DNA of 64,000 nt from Ptychodera flava. Its lineage: Eukaryota > Hemichordata > Enteropneusta > Ptychoderidae. The notes under the pieces were generated by a model that saw only the letters and a list, made by a program, of their open reading frames with translations, had not been told where the DNA came from and did not search any database. Shown here piece after piece: positions 12,411 through 24,892 of this stretch. Where the stretch lies: positions 6,197,910 through 6,261,909 of the forward strand of contig NW_027248277.1 of assembly GCF_041260155.1 (NCBI RefSeq), read 5' to 3'. The position numbers and the translations under genes were made by a program. Position 1 is the first letter of the stretch, and each line of letters begins with the position of its first letter.

Positions 12411-14430
12411 GATACCACTAAGTGTCATTGATTTGTATTTACAACACTATGAGATCAAAATCTGTACCAAGTTTTATCAAATTTAACGCAGTATTTGTGG
12501 ATATATCACTCTAATTAGGAAAGTTCATTACATATGCAATTACAAATTGATTAACTTGACACTGATAAATGTCTTTTTCACTGTTAAAGCAATTTGAGCT
12601 CAACATCTGTACCAAGTTTCATGAAATTTGTTGAACTATTTCTTGACATATCAGCCTAATTACCAAAATTCATTAAATATGCAAATAAGCAATTAATTGA
12701 TAAGAAACTGCTACATATCTTTGCACGCCATTTGACTACTGGAAGGAAAAAATCTGTACCATGTTTCATTAAATTTGATGCAGCATTATTAGACATATGA
12801 CAATAATTATGAAAGTTCATTAAATATGTAAATTAGCAATTAATTGACATGATACTCCTTAATGTGTTCACATCAGTGTTCTCCCTGAATAAGGTAACAG
12901 GGGCGTGGTGCCCTCTTGTAAATTCCGAACGCCCTCTTGCCAGAAATGAAAAAGATTTATTTTTTTTTGAAAAATAAAACAATAAAATATACGAGAAAAA
13001 AAGTTGACAGTGATTTACAAGCAAAATGCAAGCGTGATCGTTGATCCTGCAGGCTGCAAACGTAATTCTCATCGATCTTGCAAATCTCGCGAGTTTGTGA
13101 TGTCATCCGAGATCATAAGCCCATGTGCAACTCATCGATGGCAGCCATATTTGCATGGCTCAGTCCGTAACGTATCGTTAACCACGGTCCCTCCATAGGG
13201 ACCGTGCATTAGGTAACCGACTTAGCTGAGTAAACATGCCAAGGAGCTTGAGCCGAACCAAGGACAGCAGAGTACACTGAAGTTTTTATAGGAGGTTAGA
13301 ATTTCGCTTGTGTATTCCTTCCCAAAGCAAAACGACCTATTTTTAGGCTCGGCCGGAGGATGAGAACACGTGAGTGCTATGGTGATAATTTTGACATCGA
13401 TGAATAAATGTATGTCGCTATGTTTTCGTTTTCAAAAAATGCAATCTTTATTGAAATCAGTGAACTGGAATAAAAGTTGTGGAACACTGTCTCAGATTTC
13501 TTTTCCTTTGAGTTTTTTATACGAAAAAAATCTGAAAAAAATACTCCCCAAGTGCCACAAATAACACCATTTTAACCTCTGTTTTCCAAAAGCTCCAATG
13601 GCAGGAGGGGGGACACCCCCCTCCTGACTTCCCCCCTTCTGAATGAAGGCAAAACGTTGCTATGCTTTCACAATGTTGAAATAAAATTAAATACTGCCAA
13701 TAATATAATGGATTTACATTATGTAACAGTTACAAAATTTAATTTGGTGTTTTTGAGAAAAACATATCTATATGTTTGTGTACGTGTATTATACATATTA
13801 TATGTATATATTTATATATATATGTGTGTGTACACACACACACAAGCACAAAACACATCTATTTGTTTACATGTGATTGTATGAATATATACGCACATAC
13901 ACAAACGTGTTTGCACACTATGTGTGTGTGTACGCGGTCGCTTGTGGTGCTTCGCACCACGTCTTCGCCCTCTTGTAAAAAAATCATGGGGAGAACACTG
14001 CACATAGTATTATACGTAATGCTGACAGATCAACATCTGAACCACGTTTCATAAATTTAAAACAATTTGACATACTCACTAATTAGAAAAAGGAACGAAA
14101 TATGCAAAGTAGCAATTAATTAAAATGATACTGCTAAGTGTCTTTGTACACTATTGTAGGGCTATGTGCTCAAGATTTGTACCATTTGTTTCATTAAAAC
14201 TGTTGTAGTATATTCTAGACATCACCCTAATTGCAAAAATTCATCAAATATGCAAATTATCAATTAATTGATGCAATACTGACATATGTCATTGACTGCT
14301 ATTAGAACTCTGTATGAAATCATCTGCACAAAGTTTCATCAAATTTGGCACAGTTGTACCAGAAACAGCGCTCTAATCCAGAATTATGCAAATTAGCATG
14401 CCACACCAATATAAATAGACCTGCATATAT
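12140..14430. repeat. Array of ~150-165-bp non-coding modules, interrupted
   Basis: Successive units share the order: TTCATTAAATATGCAAATTA, then AGCAATTAATTGA, then GATACTGCTAAGTGTCTTTG, then ATCTGTACCAAGTTTCAT. Units lie near 12,360, 12,530, 12,680 and 12,830 and resume near 14,090, 14,250 and 14,390 after an insertion. An (AT)n tract sits at about 12,376-12,405. No protein is encoded. Confidence 0.75.
12874..14000. mobile_element. DNA transposon (non-autonomous) with CAGTGTTCTCCC ends
   Basis: The left end CAGTGTTCTCCC is matched by GGGGAGAACACTG at the right end. CACAT flanks both sides (12,869-12,873 and 14,001-14,005) as a 5-bp target duplication, and the host module array continues on each side. 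The inner ends also repeat the motif CCCTCTTG (near 12,910 and 13,970). A TA/TG/CA microsatellite lies at about 13,790-13,930. No transposase is seen. The ends resemble hAT-like termini but a 5-bp duplication is unusual for hAT, so the superfamily is left open. Confidence 0.7.
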
Positions 14431-16490
14431 ATGCCATAGTGCAGTATCCTTGTACTAAGTTTAAAAAGAATTGGCACAGGCATTTCTCAGATATCTGCAT
14501 TCATGAGCCCCTATGCATGGACACAGCATTAATATTAATTTCATCCTTGAACTCCTGTCGATCATACCTGGGACCCTGTGGATGGATACAAATACAGGAA
14601 AGAAAACGGCCATCACACAGCCATTTTTGATCGAATCATTAAAAAAATTGGTGTGCATATATATGTTATAGGGATTAATATGTACAAACTTTTAATGCAA
14701 TCGCGCCTGGCATCGCTGAGAAATTTACGTGAATGAACTCACAGTCGTCAAATATAAGAAACAAAATGGCCACCACACAGCCATTTTAGACCGGATAAAA
14801 AAACAAGCGACCTAGCGGCCGATATAGCTCCGCTGTGTTTTATAGAGAATAACTATTTTTGACACATGTTGATGAAGGAGGTGGAAATCTTTGATAGCTT
14901 AATGCAGTGGCAGGAAAAAAGTGGCAAAATAGCTGCAAAAATACACAATTGAAGATTTCATCATACTTTGAATATGTCACAGCGGATCATCCCTAAGAAC
15001 ATGTCAACCAAAGCTATCTGATGAGTAGTTTTTTGAGAACAAAATTTTCTGACCAAAAATGGCAACAATTGCCCCCAAAAATAAAAATTGCAGATTTCAT
15101 CATAATTTCAAAAGATCAAATTTAGTTCATCTATAGAAACCTGTATACCAAATTTCAAAGCTGTTAGACCAGTACGTTTTGACAAACACATTTTTTGACC
15201 ACAAATGGAAAAAATTGCCCCAAAATAACAAAATTGCAGATTTCATCATAATTTCAACAATATCATTAAGGTGATCTGTAGGAACCTGTGTACCAAATAT
15301 CAAAGGCATAAGATGAGTAGTTTTGGAAATACACATTTTTTGACCAAAAATGGCATAAATGGCCCAAAAAATACAAAATTGCAGATTTCATCATAATTTA
15401 AATAAATATCATTTAGTTTTTCTGTAGGAACCTGTACACCAAATTTTAAAGCTATCAGACCAGTACTTTTTGAGGAACACATTTTTTCACCCAAAATGGC
15501 AAAAATTGCCCCAAAAATACAAAATTGCAGATTTCATCATAATTTGAATAAATATCATTTAGTTCATGTGTAGAAACCTCTATACCAAATTTCAAAGCTA
15601 TCAGATATGTACTTTTGAGAAATACATTTTGGACTAAAAATGGCAAAAATTGCCTTAAAAATGCAAATTTGCATATTTCCGCACAATTTGAACAAATCTG
15701 AAATAGATCATCCCTAGGGACATATGTACCAAATATCAAAGCTATCTGACTGGTAGTTTTGAAGAAGAAGATTTTAAAAGATATTTTTACCCAAAAATGA
15801 CAAAAATTGCCTTAAAAATACAATATGCAAATTTCATCACAATTTGAACAAATCTGAGTGAAGTCACCCTAAGTAAACTGCATATCAAATTTCAAAGCAA
15901 TTGGACAAGCGGTTTCAGAGAAGATTTTTGTACCGAAAACACCAAAAAATGCCCCAAAAATACAAATATGCAAATTTCACCACAGTTTGAACAAACTTTA
16001 GAGAGTTCACCCAAAGTGAACTGCATAAAAAATTTCAAAGCAATTGGACTTGCGATTTCAGAGGAGAAGGCAATTGTTGACGGACGACGACGGATGACGA
16101 TGGACAACAACGGACGACGACGGAAAATCAACCTATTTGATAAGCTCCGCGTCGCTGACAGTGGAGCTAAAAAGTCAATGTGCATATGTATAACATATAG
16201 CGTAATCTATGTACCAAGTTTGAATGGAATCGCTCCTAGCACCACTGAGAAATTTGCGTGAACATACGCACCGACATCAAATACAGGAAACAAAATGGCC
16301 GCCAGATGGCCATATTGGATTGGATCGTAAACAAATCGACGTGCATATGTATGGCATACATAATAATCCTTGTACCAAGTTTGAACGAAATCGCTCCAGG
16401 CGTCTCTGAGATATCTGCGAGAACAGACGGACGGACATGACCAAACTATAAGTCCCCCCGGACGGTGTCCGTGGGGACTAAAAAGTACAA
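14430..16490. mobile_element. Composite repeat ending in GGGGACT, with an inner array
   Basis: The right end carries GACATGACCAAACTATAAG followed by GGACGGTGTCCGTGGGGACT. The same end appears inverted at 44,346. Modules containing AAACAAAATGGCC and ATATCTGCG recur at 14.45-14.8 and 16.2-16.45 kb. An inner block (about 14,811-16,170), bounded by AGCTCCGCTGTG and GTGGAGCTAAAAAG, sits between two of them. No transposase is seen. Confidence 0.6.
14980..16060. repeat. ~150-bp tandem module array
   Basis: About seven units share AAAAATGGCAAAAATTGCC, then AATTGCAGATTTCATCATAA, then ACCAAATTTCAAAGCTATCA. Short minus-strand frames across the array are by-products of the periodicity. A diverged one-and-a-half-unit copy stands alone at 27,200-27,430. 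The array is followed by a GACGACGACGG-rich stretch at 16,078-16,130. Confidence 0.8.
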
Positions 16491-17228
16491 ACTGTTTAGG
16501 ATATTTTGAGACTTCCTCGTTCAATCTTTGTGTAATTAATTATAAAAAAAAATTTATACATTGCATTTCTATAACTTAATTCTCTATTGAAAAATTATCA
16601 TATATATACAAACACATTTGAAATTACCTCACTTAATGTCATTTATATATTGTGGTAAACATTCCTTTGAGTGGTAAAAATATTAGTATTGCAACTAACA
16701 ATCTTTGAAATATAGACATATAAACATCAGAATTGTATTAGTTTTAGTTAATAAACAATGCATTCAATGACTGCTCGTTTAAAGTTTCCTAACAAAAAAT
16801 TATTAAACTTTGTATATCTCTCCTTCTCTTTTTGAAAAGACGTGCAGCAGGAAACACAATTAGTTTTTGACTTACATGTAAAGGGAGATTTACATGTAAA
16901 GGAACTACCGGTATGGTGATTGTTGATTACGTTAAAAACATTCATGTAAATCAGGCTTACGGTTTTGTAAGCATATTTTAAAAACAGACTAAATCTTAAT
17001 AACATCATTACCAAATGGTTATTTTCTGAAACATATTAAGGAAAGTATGAGTTTATGCACATTGTCATTTATGAACCATTTAAGAGTTGCAGGAAAAACT
17101 GCATAAATTCTGCTCTTTTGATGATTTCGTAGGTGTACCACTGTTTAATCTTTGTTCATATCAATACCATCATATCACAACACAATTATTTCTCCTATCA
17201 ATCTGGTCAACTCATTGTTTTCCTGCAG
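16491..17228. other. Upstream region of the glycosyltransferase-like gene
   Basis: No exon recognised. The sequence ends in a pyrimidine-rich acceptor tract (TTGTTTTCCTGCAG) directly before the first coding exon seen, so at least one leader exon must lie further upstream. I could not identify it or a promoter. Confidence 0.4.
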
Positions 17229-18920
17229 GGACAATGGCAAACACACTCTCTGAAGCACTGCTTGTATTGACATCATGGAATACAGCATCAGATGACCTGA
17301 CATCACAACCAACAAGAACACTGGTCAAAGATTTCTGTGAAAACACACTGAAGTCTGATGAAGTTTCTAAACTCTACTGTACTGTCCTTGATGTTGAAGT
17401 CAGTGAAGACCAGAAGAAAGATGCAGAGAGTGTTGGAGTTACTTTGATTCCAGCTACAAGAGATAAGTGGTCAGATCCTGAAGGAGACCCACCTGCACCA
17501 AACTGGTTACTCAATCATGACAGATACTACCCACGACTGAAGGAGTTGCAGCACATAAAACATGTAGTCAGCTTTTCACCCAAGACAAAGAATGCAGCAG
17601 CTGCTATCCATGAAAGTCTTTTTCCTCAAGCTCAGTTACACCAGCTATCTCCTCCTGTGCCAAATGGAGTCTTGTTTACTTTTGACATTTGGAATAAGGA
17701 TGCTTGTGGACTGACCAACTATCACAGGACTATAATCCATGATTTCTGTGTAAGGAAGGCCAAGGCTGGTGAACGACTCATTGCATATTCCACTGTAATA
17801 GATGTAGAACTCAGTGAAGACCAGAAGAAAGATGCTAAGAAGTGTGGAGTTACCTTGATTCCTGCAAAAAGGAAGACGAGAGGTACTATGAAAAAAGATT
17901 TGCCAAATGTTGACTGGTTACTGAAGCATGAAATCTATTATCCAGAGTTAAGAAAACTCCAGAACATCAAGTATGTGGTTGGTTACGCTCCTAAGACTGG
18001 ATGGGCTGCTGTAGATATTAGAGAGACACTGTTCCCAGATGCAAAGCTAGTCTTGATTAACCATGCCTGCCCAGAGAAAAACTGTCTCATGGAAAATGAT
18101 GATGCAGCAGAACCTGAATTGGAGGAAGAAATGTTGAACATGGCAAGTGAAGCTGATATGCTGTTTTCAATTGGTACCTAAAATATTTGAGTATTTTAAC
18201 AATGCCTACAGGGCAAATGTTGATGGAAGACAGCTTTCAGATATCCCTCATGAAGAGATTCTTCCAAAACCTAGACAAGTTTACTTTGATACTGACTGTA
18301 CACTAGTGAATGGAACAGACACTGGAGCTCCTATTATATTGACATATGGACAGCTTGACACAAAGGAAGCCTTGAAAACTTGTGAGTCAATAGCTGCATC
18401 TATTGGAAATGTTGCTAACAACTTCAAGAAATCTCATAAGGTATGTCCAGACTGGAAGATTAAAGGTGTTTCCAAGCAGAACATAAAGAAAACACACAAC
18501 TTTCTCATTGAAAACTTAACAGTGCTCATGTCATGCCAAAACTTTATCCAACCTATTCAGTAAAGAAATTGTTACAAGTTCTTCAACAGTCTCACCTCTG
18601 CCTTCCTCCATCATGCTACACTGACTACAGCTTTGAAGGCTTGGAAGCAATGGCAGCTGGTCTACCAACAAGAGTCCAGGATGATTCACACATTGCTGGT
18701 ATGATAAAAAAGCACTTTCCAAAGCATAAAGATTTCTGTGTCATGACAGGTCAGGAGACATGCATGGACAAAAAAATATCAAAATGTCTAACTTTCAACA
18801 CTGAAGCTTTTCATCATGCAACGATACTTAAAAAAGATTTCATTCAAAGTGAAAAGGTCGCTAAAAGCTGGGCAAAATTTGCTTCTGTATTCAAAGGGGA
18901 GAAAAGGACCAATAAATCAG
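17229..18920 (+). CDS. Exon 1: duplicated N-terminal domain plus GT-B-like half
   Basis: The acceptor is at 17,228 and the first ATG at 17,234-17,236 gives MANTLSEALL. Residues about 1-140 and 145-290 are two copies of one domain, marked by EDQKKDAESVGVTLIPA and EDQKKDAKKCGVTLIPA, each followed by a YYP...L..L..IK.VV block. Next come ASEADMLFSIG and a C-terminal Rossmann-like half with FEGLEAMAAGLP, the place of the GT4 EX7E signature. Here the first acidic residue is replaced by Thr, so catalysis is doubtful. Two single frame changes interrupt the open frame (an extra base in GGTACCTAAAA near 18,172 and a shift near 18,530). The exon ends AATAAATCAG, phase 1. Confidence 0.65.
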
Positions 18921-19783
18921 GTACGGGTCACATTACAGACTGAAATCAATTTAACATTTTTGAAAGATTACTGGTAACTATTGAAACCCATGGTGTAAAA
19001 TGCCATACATATTGCCTTGTACTGTCTGGTAGAAATAAATGGTAATCAATAGGATACTTTCCTGACGTGGTGATTTAATATTCCAATGGAAAGCTTTTAG
19101 GTCTTATTTGACATCACTTCTTGGTCTTCTGGCCAGAGGTCCATATATCTTTCTTTCATGAATATGACTTTGTTTGTGTACCGTCTATTGACTGTCTGTT
19201 CTGTGCTGCTTTGTGTCTATGTTTACAACTATTGTCTTACGAATTCTGACCTACTGGCATTGGATTATGGATTGGTATGATTGCAATTATTGACTCTGTT
19301 TCTGTGTCAATTGAGCCTGCTGCGTCACTAGAATAGTTGAAGTGATCGTTACTATGATATACAAAAATGTATATTAATAACAGCCATTTTTACCTGTTTT
19401 GTATAGTATTTAATATGTAAGAAGTGACAGCTCGGCAACATTAACCTTGCAGAATTATCCCATGGATGTTAACCATTATCAATTTTGGAATATTACAAAT
19501 ACCATCGGCTGAATGTTTTACTCTATGGTTAATGATCTGGGATTTTTCTTTCATATCTGTTCTGAAAGCTCTGATAATGTTCGAAAAATTAAATGCATGA
19601 AATGACCCTGATTCCATGAAAGAGTATGGGAGATTATTTATACAAGCATCAATGAAAATACAAAAGCTTGATATTTGTAATAAAATAGGTGAGATTTGGT
19701 TAAATGAACACTTTTCTATTTGTCAAAAGCTATTATATTTACTAAAATCATCATATTTGGGATTTTTACATTATACATTTTAG
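18921..19783 (+). other. Intron 1, holding a retroelement tail
   Basis: Starts GTACGG and ends TACATTTTAG. It contains the 3' tail of a Penelope-like element (19,110-19,290). Nothing else identified. Confidence 0.6.
19110..19290 (+). mobile_element. 5'-truncated Penelope-like element, 3' tail only
   Basis: Matches the tail of the element at 2.5-3.7 kb, from ACATCACTTCTTGGTCTTCT through GGTCCATATATCTTTCTTTC to GGATTATGGATTGGTATGAT. There is no coding part. It lies in intron 1 in the same orientation as the gene. Confidence 0.85.
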
Positions 19784-21186
19784 GAAAACAAAAAAGAAAT
19801 GGGAAAGAAAAGGAAAAAGAAACTGAACAAAGTGAGGATACACACCGAGGGATGCCAGAAACAAAAGGAATAAAAACAAAAGAAACCACAACAGTGCACC
19901 ATGGGATTACAGAAGATACAGATACTACAGAAGATAGGGAGACTATAGACACTGCAGCAGTGCACCATGGGATGTCAGTCACAGAAGATACAGAGACTAT
20001 AAAGGCTGCAGCAGTGCACCATGGGATATCAGTTACAGAAGATACAGATAATACAGAAGGTAGGGAGACTATAGGTCCTGCAGCAGTGCACCATGGGATG
20101 TCAGTCACAGAAGATACAGAGACTATAAAGGCTACAGCAGTGCACCATGGGATGTCAGAAAAGGAAGATATGGAGAGTACAGAAACTACAGCAGTGCACC
20201 ATGGGATGTCAGTCACAGAAGATGCAGAGACTACAGACACTACAGCAGTGCACCATGGGATGTCAGTCACAGAAGATACAGAGACTATAAAGACTGCAGC
20301 AGTGCACCATGGGATATCAGTTACAGAAGATACAGAGACTATAAAGACTACAACAGTGCACCATGGGATGTCAGAAAAGGAAGATGTGGAGAGTACAGAG
20401 ACTACAGTAATGCACCATGGGATGTCAGTGACAAAAGATAAGGAGACTACAGACACTGAAGCAGTGCACCATGGGATGTCAGTCACAGAAGATAGAGAGA
20501 CTATAAAGACTACAGCAGTGCACCATGGAATGTCAGAAAAGGAAGATATGGAGAGTACAGAGACTACAGCAATGCACCCTGGGATGTCAGTCATGGAAGA
20601 TAAGGAGACTATTGAAACTACAGCAGTGCAGCATGGGATGTCAGTCAGAGAAGATATGGAGACTGTAGATGGTAGAGCAGTGCACCATGGGATGTCAGTC
20701 ACGGAAGATATGGAGACAACAGACACTAAAGCGTGCACCGTGGGATGTTGGTCACTGAAACAGAGATTGGTGAAGGCACAGCAATGCAGCCTGGGAGTTC
20801 AAATAGAGGTGTGGAGACGACAGATGGTATTACAAAACAATCTTGGGTTGTCAGAGACAAAGAAAGAACTTCTAAGGACAGTAAACAATGTGAGAAATTT
20901 CTGAGAAAAGAAAGTGCCAGTAAGGAACAAAGACAAACAAAAAAAGGAAATAACAGGAAAAGAAAGAAGATGAATGAAAGTGACAAAAAAAGAGAACCCA
21001 AGGTGCCAAGAAAAGAAATCAGAAGTAGACAATACAAAATATCAAATCATGGAAGGACTGAAAGAAATGAAAGTGGTCCAGTGAAAACAATCCAGACCAA
21101 AGACAAAACTCAGAGGATGAAAGAAATGAGTACCAATCCAAGCAATCCACCACCATTAGACCTAACAAAAGCTAAAGAAAATACAG
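19784..21186 (+). CDS. Exon 2: repeat-coded linker
   Basis: Starts after TACATTTTAG (phase matches exon 1) with a Lys/Glu-rich start (KQKRNGKEKEKETEQ). From about 19,890 to 20,730 it encodes roughly 17 copies of a 15-18-residue unit of the form TAVHHGMSVTEDTETIK, alternating with variants such as HHGMSEKEDMESTET. A frame change near 20,731 (one base missing before GTGCACCG) leads into a basic tail rich in Lys, Arg and Ser that ends AATACAG, phase 1. It is probably disordered. The minus strand is also open for 340 codons, a by-product of the repeat. Confidence 0.6.
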
Positions 21187-22415
21187 GTGATGTATAATGG
21201 TTGTCGTTTGTTTTTAACTTCTTTGTTATTTTTTCTGTACTATAAACACAGTGTCTTGTATTCTCTGAACTTTTTCACTCCCTTTTCCCTCTATAGAGGT
21301 CCACCATGCTGGTGAAAGGGTTAACGGTACATTGCAATGCCAAGTGTTCAGCTTGTTGACATAGCCTGCATATGTATAAAGGCAAAAAGCGAATTTTCAG
21401 TCTACACCAAAAGTCATACATTGGCAATTTATTTACCTTGAATAATCCTGATTATTGGATCTCTTTGTTGATGTCTACCGATGTTTTATAAATATTTTTG
21501 CTATGTTGACAAACTGAAGTCTGGGCATTTCTGTCATTTAGGGCCCACAATCTGTATCTTTTACCATTATTTTTATGATAAGTTTGTGAAAATCAAGCAA
21601 TTTAGGTGTGTTTATACACTTATTATTAACTACCCTCTGCGGGGACTGTATATGCAATTTTCAACAAGATAAAGATTACACTGTGATTAAATGTTTGCCC
21701 AAACATTAAATCACAGCCCCATATGCGGCAAAGCAAAAACCATGGATACTGTGCATATCTGCACCAAAATCGTCACATAAACTGCACAGATTGATCCCAT
21801 GTAATGAATATGGGTGAATGTCTTCAACTGTGACAGTGTATGTTCTGTTTCCTTTTTAATATTACCAATTTTTGAAAATGGGGGAAATCAAAATGTTTGT
21901 TAAAATGTTAATTTACTTGTCAAATGTTTCACAAAAAGATGGTTTCCCAATGCAGTAACAGCCCATATCCCTTCACAGGGTAGAATTCAGAGAAAACCAG
22001 GTGAGAATAGAAAGATATTTTGAAGTCAACAAAGTTCAAAAGTTACAGCTAGCGAGACATTAATATACAGAATATATATTAAAGTGGCATTACTTAAAGA
22101 GGCACTCCCAATTGGCAATCAGCGCACAGTCGCCACGTCAAATATCGACCATTGGCATTAAAAAAATGTGTTTTAAAATGTTACCAAATGGGAGTGCCAC
22201 TTTAATTTTGCCTTCTACTTTCACATCGACGGCATTTCTACAGTATCAAAGTTGTGTCCTGCGTAATTCTTGAATCGTCATCTAAGGTATATGCAATCGA
22301 CATGGATGCTTGTGATTTACACTGAGTTCCATAATAATTGTGCCTTTACCAGTATAAAAACAAATTATGTCATTTATGAAATGAATGCAATGTACAAATT
22401 CTGTTGTATTTACAG
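21187..22415 (+). other. Intron 2; contains a small MITE
   Basis: Starts GTGATG and ends TTGTATTTACAG. Apart from the MITE at 22,094-22,205 nothing is recognised. Confidence 0.5.
22094..22205. mobile_element. 112-bp MITE with TTAA ends
   Basis: TTAAAGAGGCACTCCCA at the left is inverted as TGGGAGTGCCACTTTAA at the right. TTAA at both tips suggests a TTAA target duplication (piggyBac- or Kolobok-like mobilisation). Non-coding. A partial repeat of the end (TTAAAGTGGCATTAC) lies just outside, at 22,079. Confidence 0.75.
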
Positions 22416-22452
22416 ACACGTCTATGAGTGAACATGGTGAAGATAGTGAAAG
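22416..22452 (+). CDS. Exon 3: 37-bp micro-exon
   Basis: Flanked by TATTTACAG and GTAATA. It supplies 2 + 33 + 2 bases, so it joins exons 2 and 4 in frame. The peptide is acidic (DTSMSEHGEDSE). Supported by phase agreement on both sides. Confidence 0.6.
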
Positions 22453-22895
22453 GTAATACATATTGTACACAAGTGATCATATATTCAATGGCTGTTGAGG
22501 TGAAGCGCATCTCAAAACAGATGATAGAATAGTATTGTGAATAATGTAAAGAATCAAACAAAGTAACTCTTCTGGAGTCAACCCTTAATTAAGGAAAACT
22601 GTACTATTGAGAAAAGCAAACTTTGCATGACATAATGTATGAGGCAAAACCAAAGTACATTATTGAGGGAGAGGTTTGCTTATTAGCTAAGGAAGGGATA
22701 CATTATATTGCCATTATATTATAGTTTTGGCAAAACAAGTGAATTTTAAGTGTAGAAACATCTGGAACCACAGTTCTCCATAATCGGTTATATTATTAGT
22801 ATGATTTTGGGATGAAGGACAAATCCATACTTTTAGGTATTTAAGATATAACATGGGATACTTTAAAGTTAACGTTGTGTTACATTTACTTTCAG

Positions 22896-24114
22896 CTCAA
22901 CCGAGAAAAGTATCCTCATTTTAAATGATGAGTGGGGAACTTCAAAGGGCGGGATTTATACTGTCCATCGACAGATTGCACAACAGGCAAAGGATGCTGG
23001 TTTCGATGTCCATGTTACTACTTTAGAAGAACTGTCCAAGGAGGACAAGTCAGACGCCGACGAGAAAGGTATCAAAATAATTAAAGCGATTACAAAAGGA
23101 TCTACGAAGCCAGATCGTAGCTCCATAAATGTTACTCACAGGACTTATTTTCCAGATTTGGAAAAACAAAAGAATTTTGTGGTCATAATTGGCCATATAC
23201 CAGTGACGTCAGAGGGTGCTACCGACATCAAAGATGACCGACTAAAAAGATGCAAAGTGATTCAATTCACTCACATTATTGCAGAGGACACTAACGATTT
23301 GAAAGAGGGCTCAAACTCAATGAAAAATACAGAAGAAGAGCGAAAAATCATACAGCTCGTGAAGCGTTCCAACGCTGTCTTCTCCGTTGGCCCTCGTGTA
23401 TACAACCATTATGACGGCAAGTTCCATGGACTACAAAATATTGTACATAGGCAGTACATACCATATCCTGACAGGTGTTTCTTTGATTTACAAATCAAGC
23501 CACCAGAACCACACCATATCAAACGAATCCTGACCGTCGGTCGCCTTGAAGGAGGATATGATGTCTTTGTTGAAGCCCTGAGTAATGTTTGCGAAATTTA
23601 CCAAAAGGTGGGATGGCCTTTACCAAAGTGGGATATCAGAGGAATTCCTGAAGAGGAACAGGAAGAAAGCAGAGATTTTATCAAGACCTACATGACATCA
23701 GAATACTTTGATTACAAACTTCATACTTGTGGTACACAGAAGGAGATCATGGAAAATCTGAAGCAAAGTCATCTCTTCGTCATGCCACAGAGACGTGAAC
23801 CCTTTGGCATTGTTGGTATGGAAGCCATCGCAGCTGGAATTCCTGTCCTCATCACCAAAAACTCTGGTCTCGCAGATTTCATCAAAGAGCACTTCAAAAC
23901 TGATGCCCAGGCAATGGTTGTAGACATGGGGCTGAACAACTATGCCCATAAGAATAACGTTGATATTTGGCAGAAGCGCATCATTGACGCTCTTGATCCC
24001 GAAAATATTGAGAGTAAATTCAGTAAAGCTGCAGAAATAAAGGAGAAACTGCAAGTTTTAAGTGCAATTACTGACACTCACAAAGAATTTCAAAAATTTC
24101 TTCAGGGAAACTGA
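22896..24114 (+). CDS. Exon 4: C-terminal GT4-type glycosyltransferase module, intact
   Basis: Open from the acceptor (TTTACTTTCAG) to TGA at 24,112-24,114, about 405 codons with no break. It begins ILILNDEWGTSKGGIYTV, the glycine-rich N-terminal loop of GT-B enzymes. A hinge region reads ILTVGRLEGGYD. The C-terminal half has REPFGIVGMEAIAAGIPV, the complete EX7E nucleotide-sugar-binding signature of GT4, then SGLADFI. Unlike the exon 1 module, it keeps the catalytic pattern. The family transfers a sugar from an activated donor; the acceptor cannot be read from sequence. Confidence 0.8.
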
Positions 24115-24892
24115 GCGCAAAGAATTGAAACCTGATGACGTTTGTATCACTGACTTTGGAAACATTAAATAACACCACTGAAAATTACGTGACAAATATA
24201 ACGATATGCATACTTTTTGTACATGAATATAAAACATATTGAAATGTCTCAAATACTTGCAAATTAATGTCTCCATTGACCCTTTTCTCATTTCTACGGA
24301 TTACATCAAGGTATATTGGATATGTATGAGTGACATACTATCTTTCTGTCAAAGACTGGTTTGTTAATTGATTCAAATAGAATTTTGCAATGATAAAAAA
24401 CTTAGAAGTACAGTGAATTTGAAAAGATAGACCCCTCTTGACATTTTTCAATAATGTTAGGTTTTTAGCAGATAATGGTACATCTGTCTTTTTCTATAAC
24501 ATGAGCCATGTCTAACCAACTTCAAGATTATGTATGGCAAGAGCACTATGAAAGATACTTCTATCCTTCCACAGAAGGTATTGTGAAAAGTATGTTTTAT
24601 CCAATGAAACAATAGATGTAACTAAGGAATGAACATGTTTGGTCCTAATTCTACAGTTTTAAGTCTCTCTCGATATCAGGTTGTATAGACAATGTGCCAA
24701 TAAAAGGGTTACAATGAAAAAACTACATGCAGGAGTGAGTTGCATTCAGAAAATGTTGTTTTTGCTATATTTGTGTTTGTGACTTATGTTTCCAAAAGCC
24801 ATTCCTAAAGTAGTATGGTCCTGCTATATACAAAGGAGCAATAGTATTCCTGTGTATCCTCATAAGTTATCATAAAATATTTAGGGGTTATT
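24115..24892. other. 3' flank of the glycosyltransferase-like gene
   Basis: AT-rich. Candidate AATAAA-like signals are present (AATATAAAAC near 24,226; CAATAAAAGG near 24,700) but none can be chosen. No other feature seen. Confidence 0.4.

Larger units (their letters stand above)
17229..24114 (+). pseudogene. Twin GT-B glycosyltransferase-like gene, four exons, frame-broken in exons 1-2
   Basis: Four exons (17,229-18,920; 19,784-21,186; 22,416-22,452; 22,896-24,114) join with matching phases and GT-AG ends. The product would have an N-terminal glycosyltransferase-like module, a long low-complexity linker and a C-terminal GT4-type module. Exon 1 needs two frame changes (near 18,172 and 18,530) and exon 2 one (near 20,731) to stay open, while exon 4 is clean. 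So either this is a young pseudogene, or the second module is made alone, or the assembly has errors. GT-B proteins of this kind are found in many copies in several marine invertebrates; their substrates are not known to me. No signal peptide is visible, so a cytosolic protein is likely. Confidence 0.6.

Noticed and set aside
19716-20738. 340-codon minus-strand open frame
   Set aside because: It is the complement of the linker minisatellite. The plus strand has matching splice phases on both sides; the minus strand has none and shows no domain.
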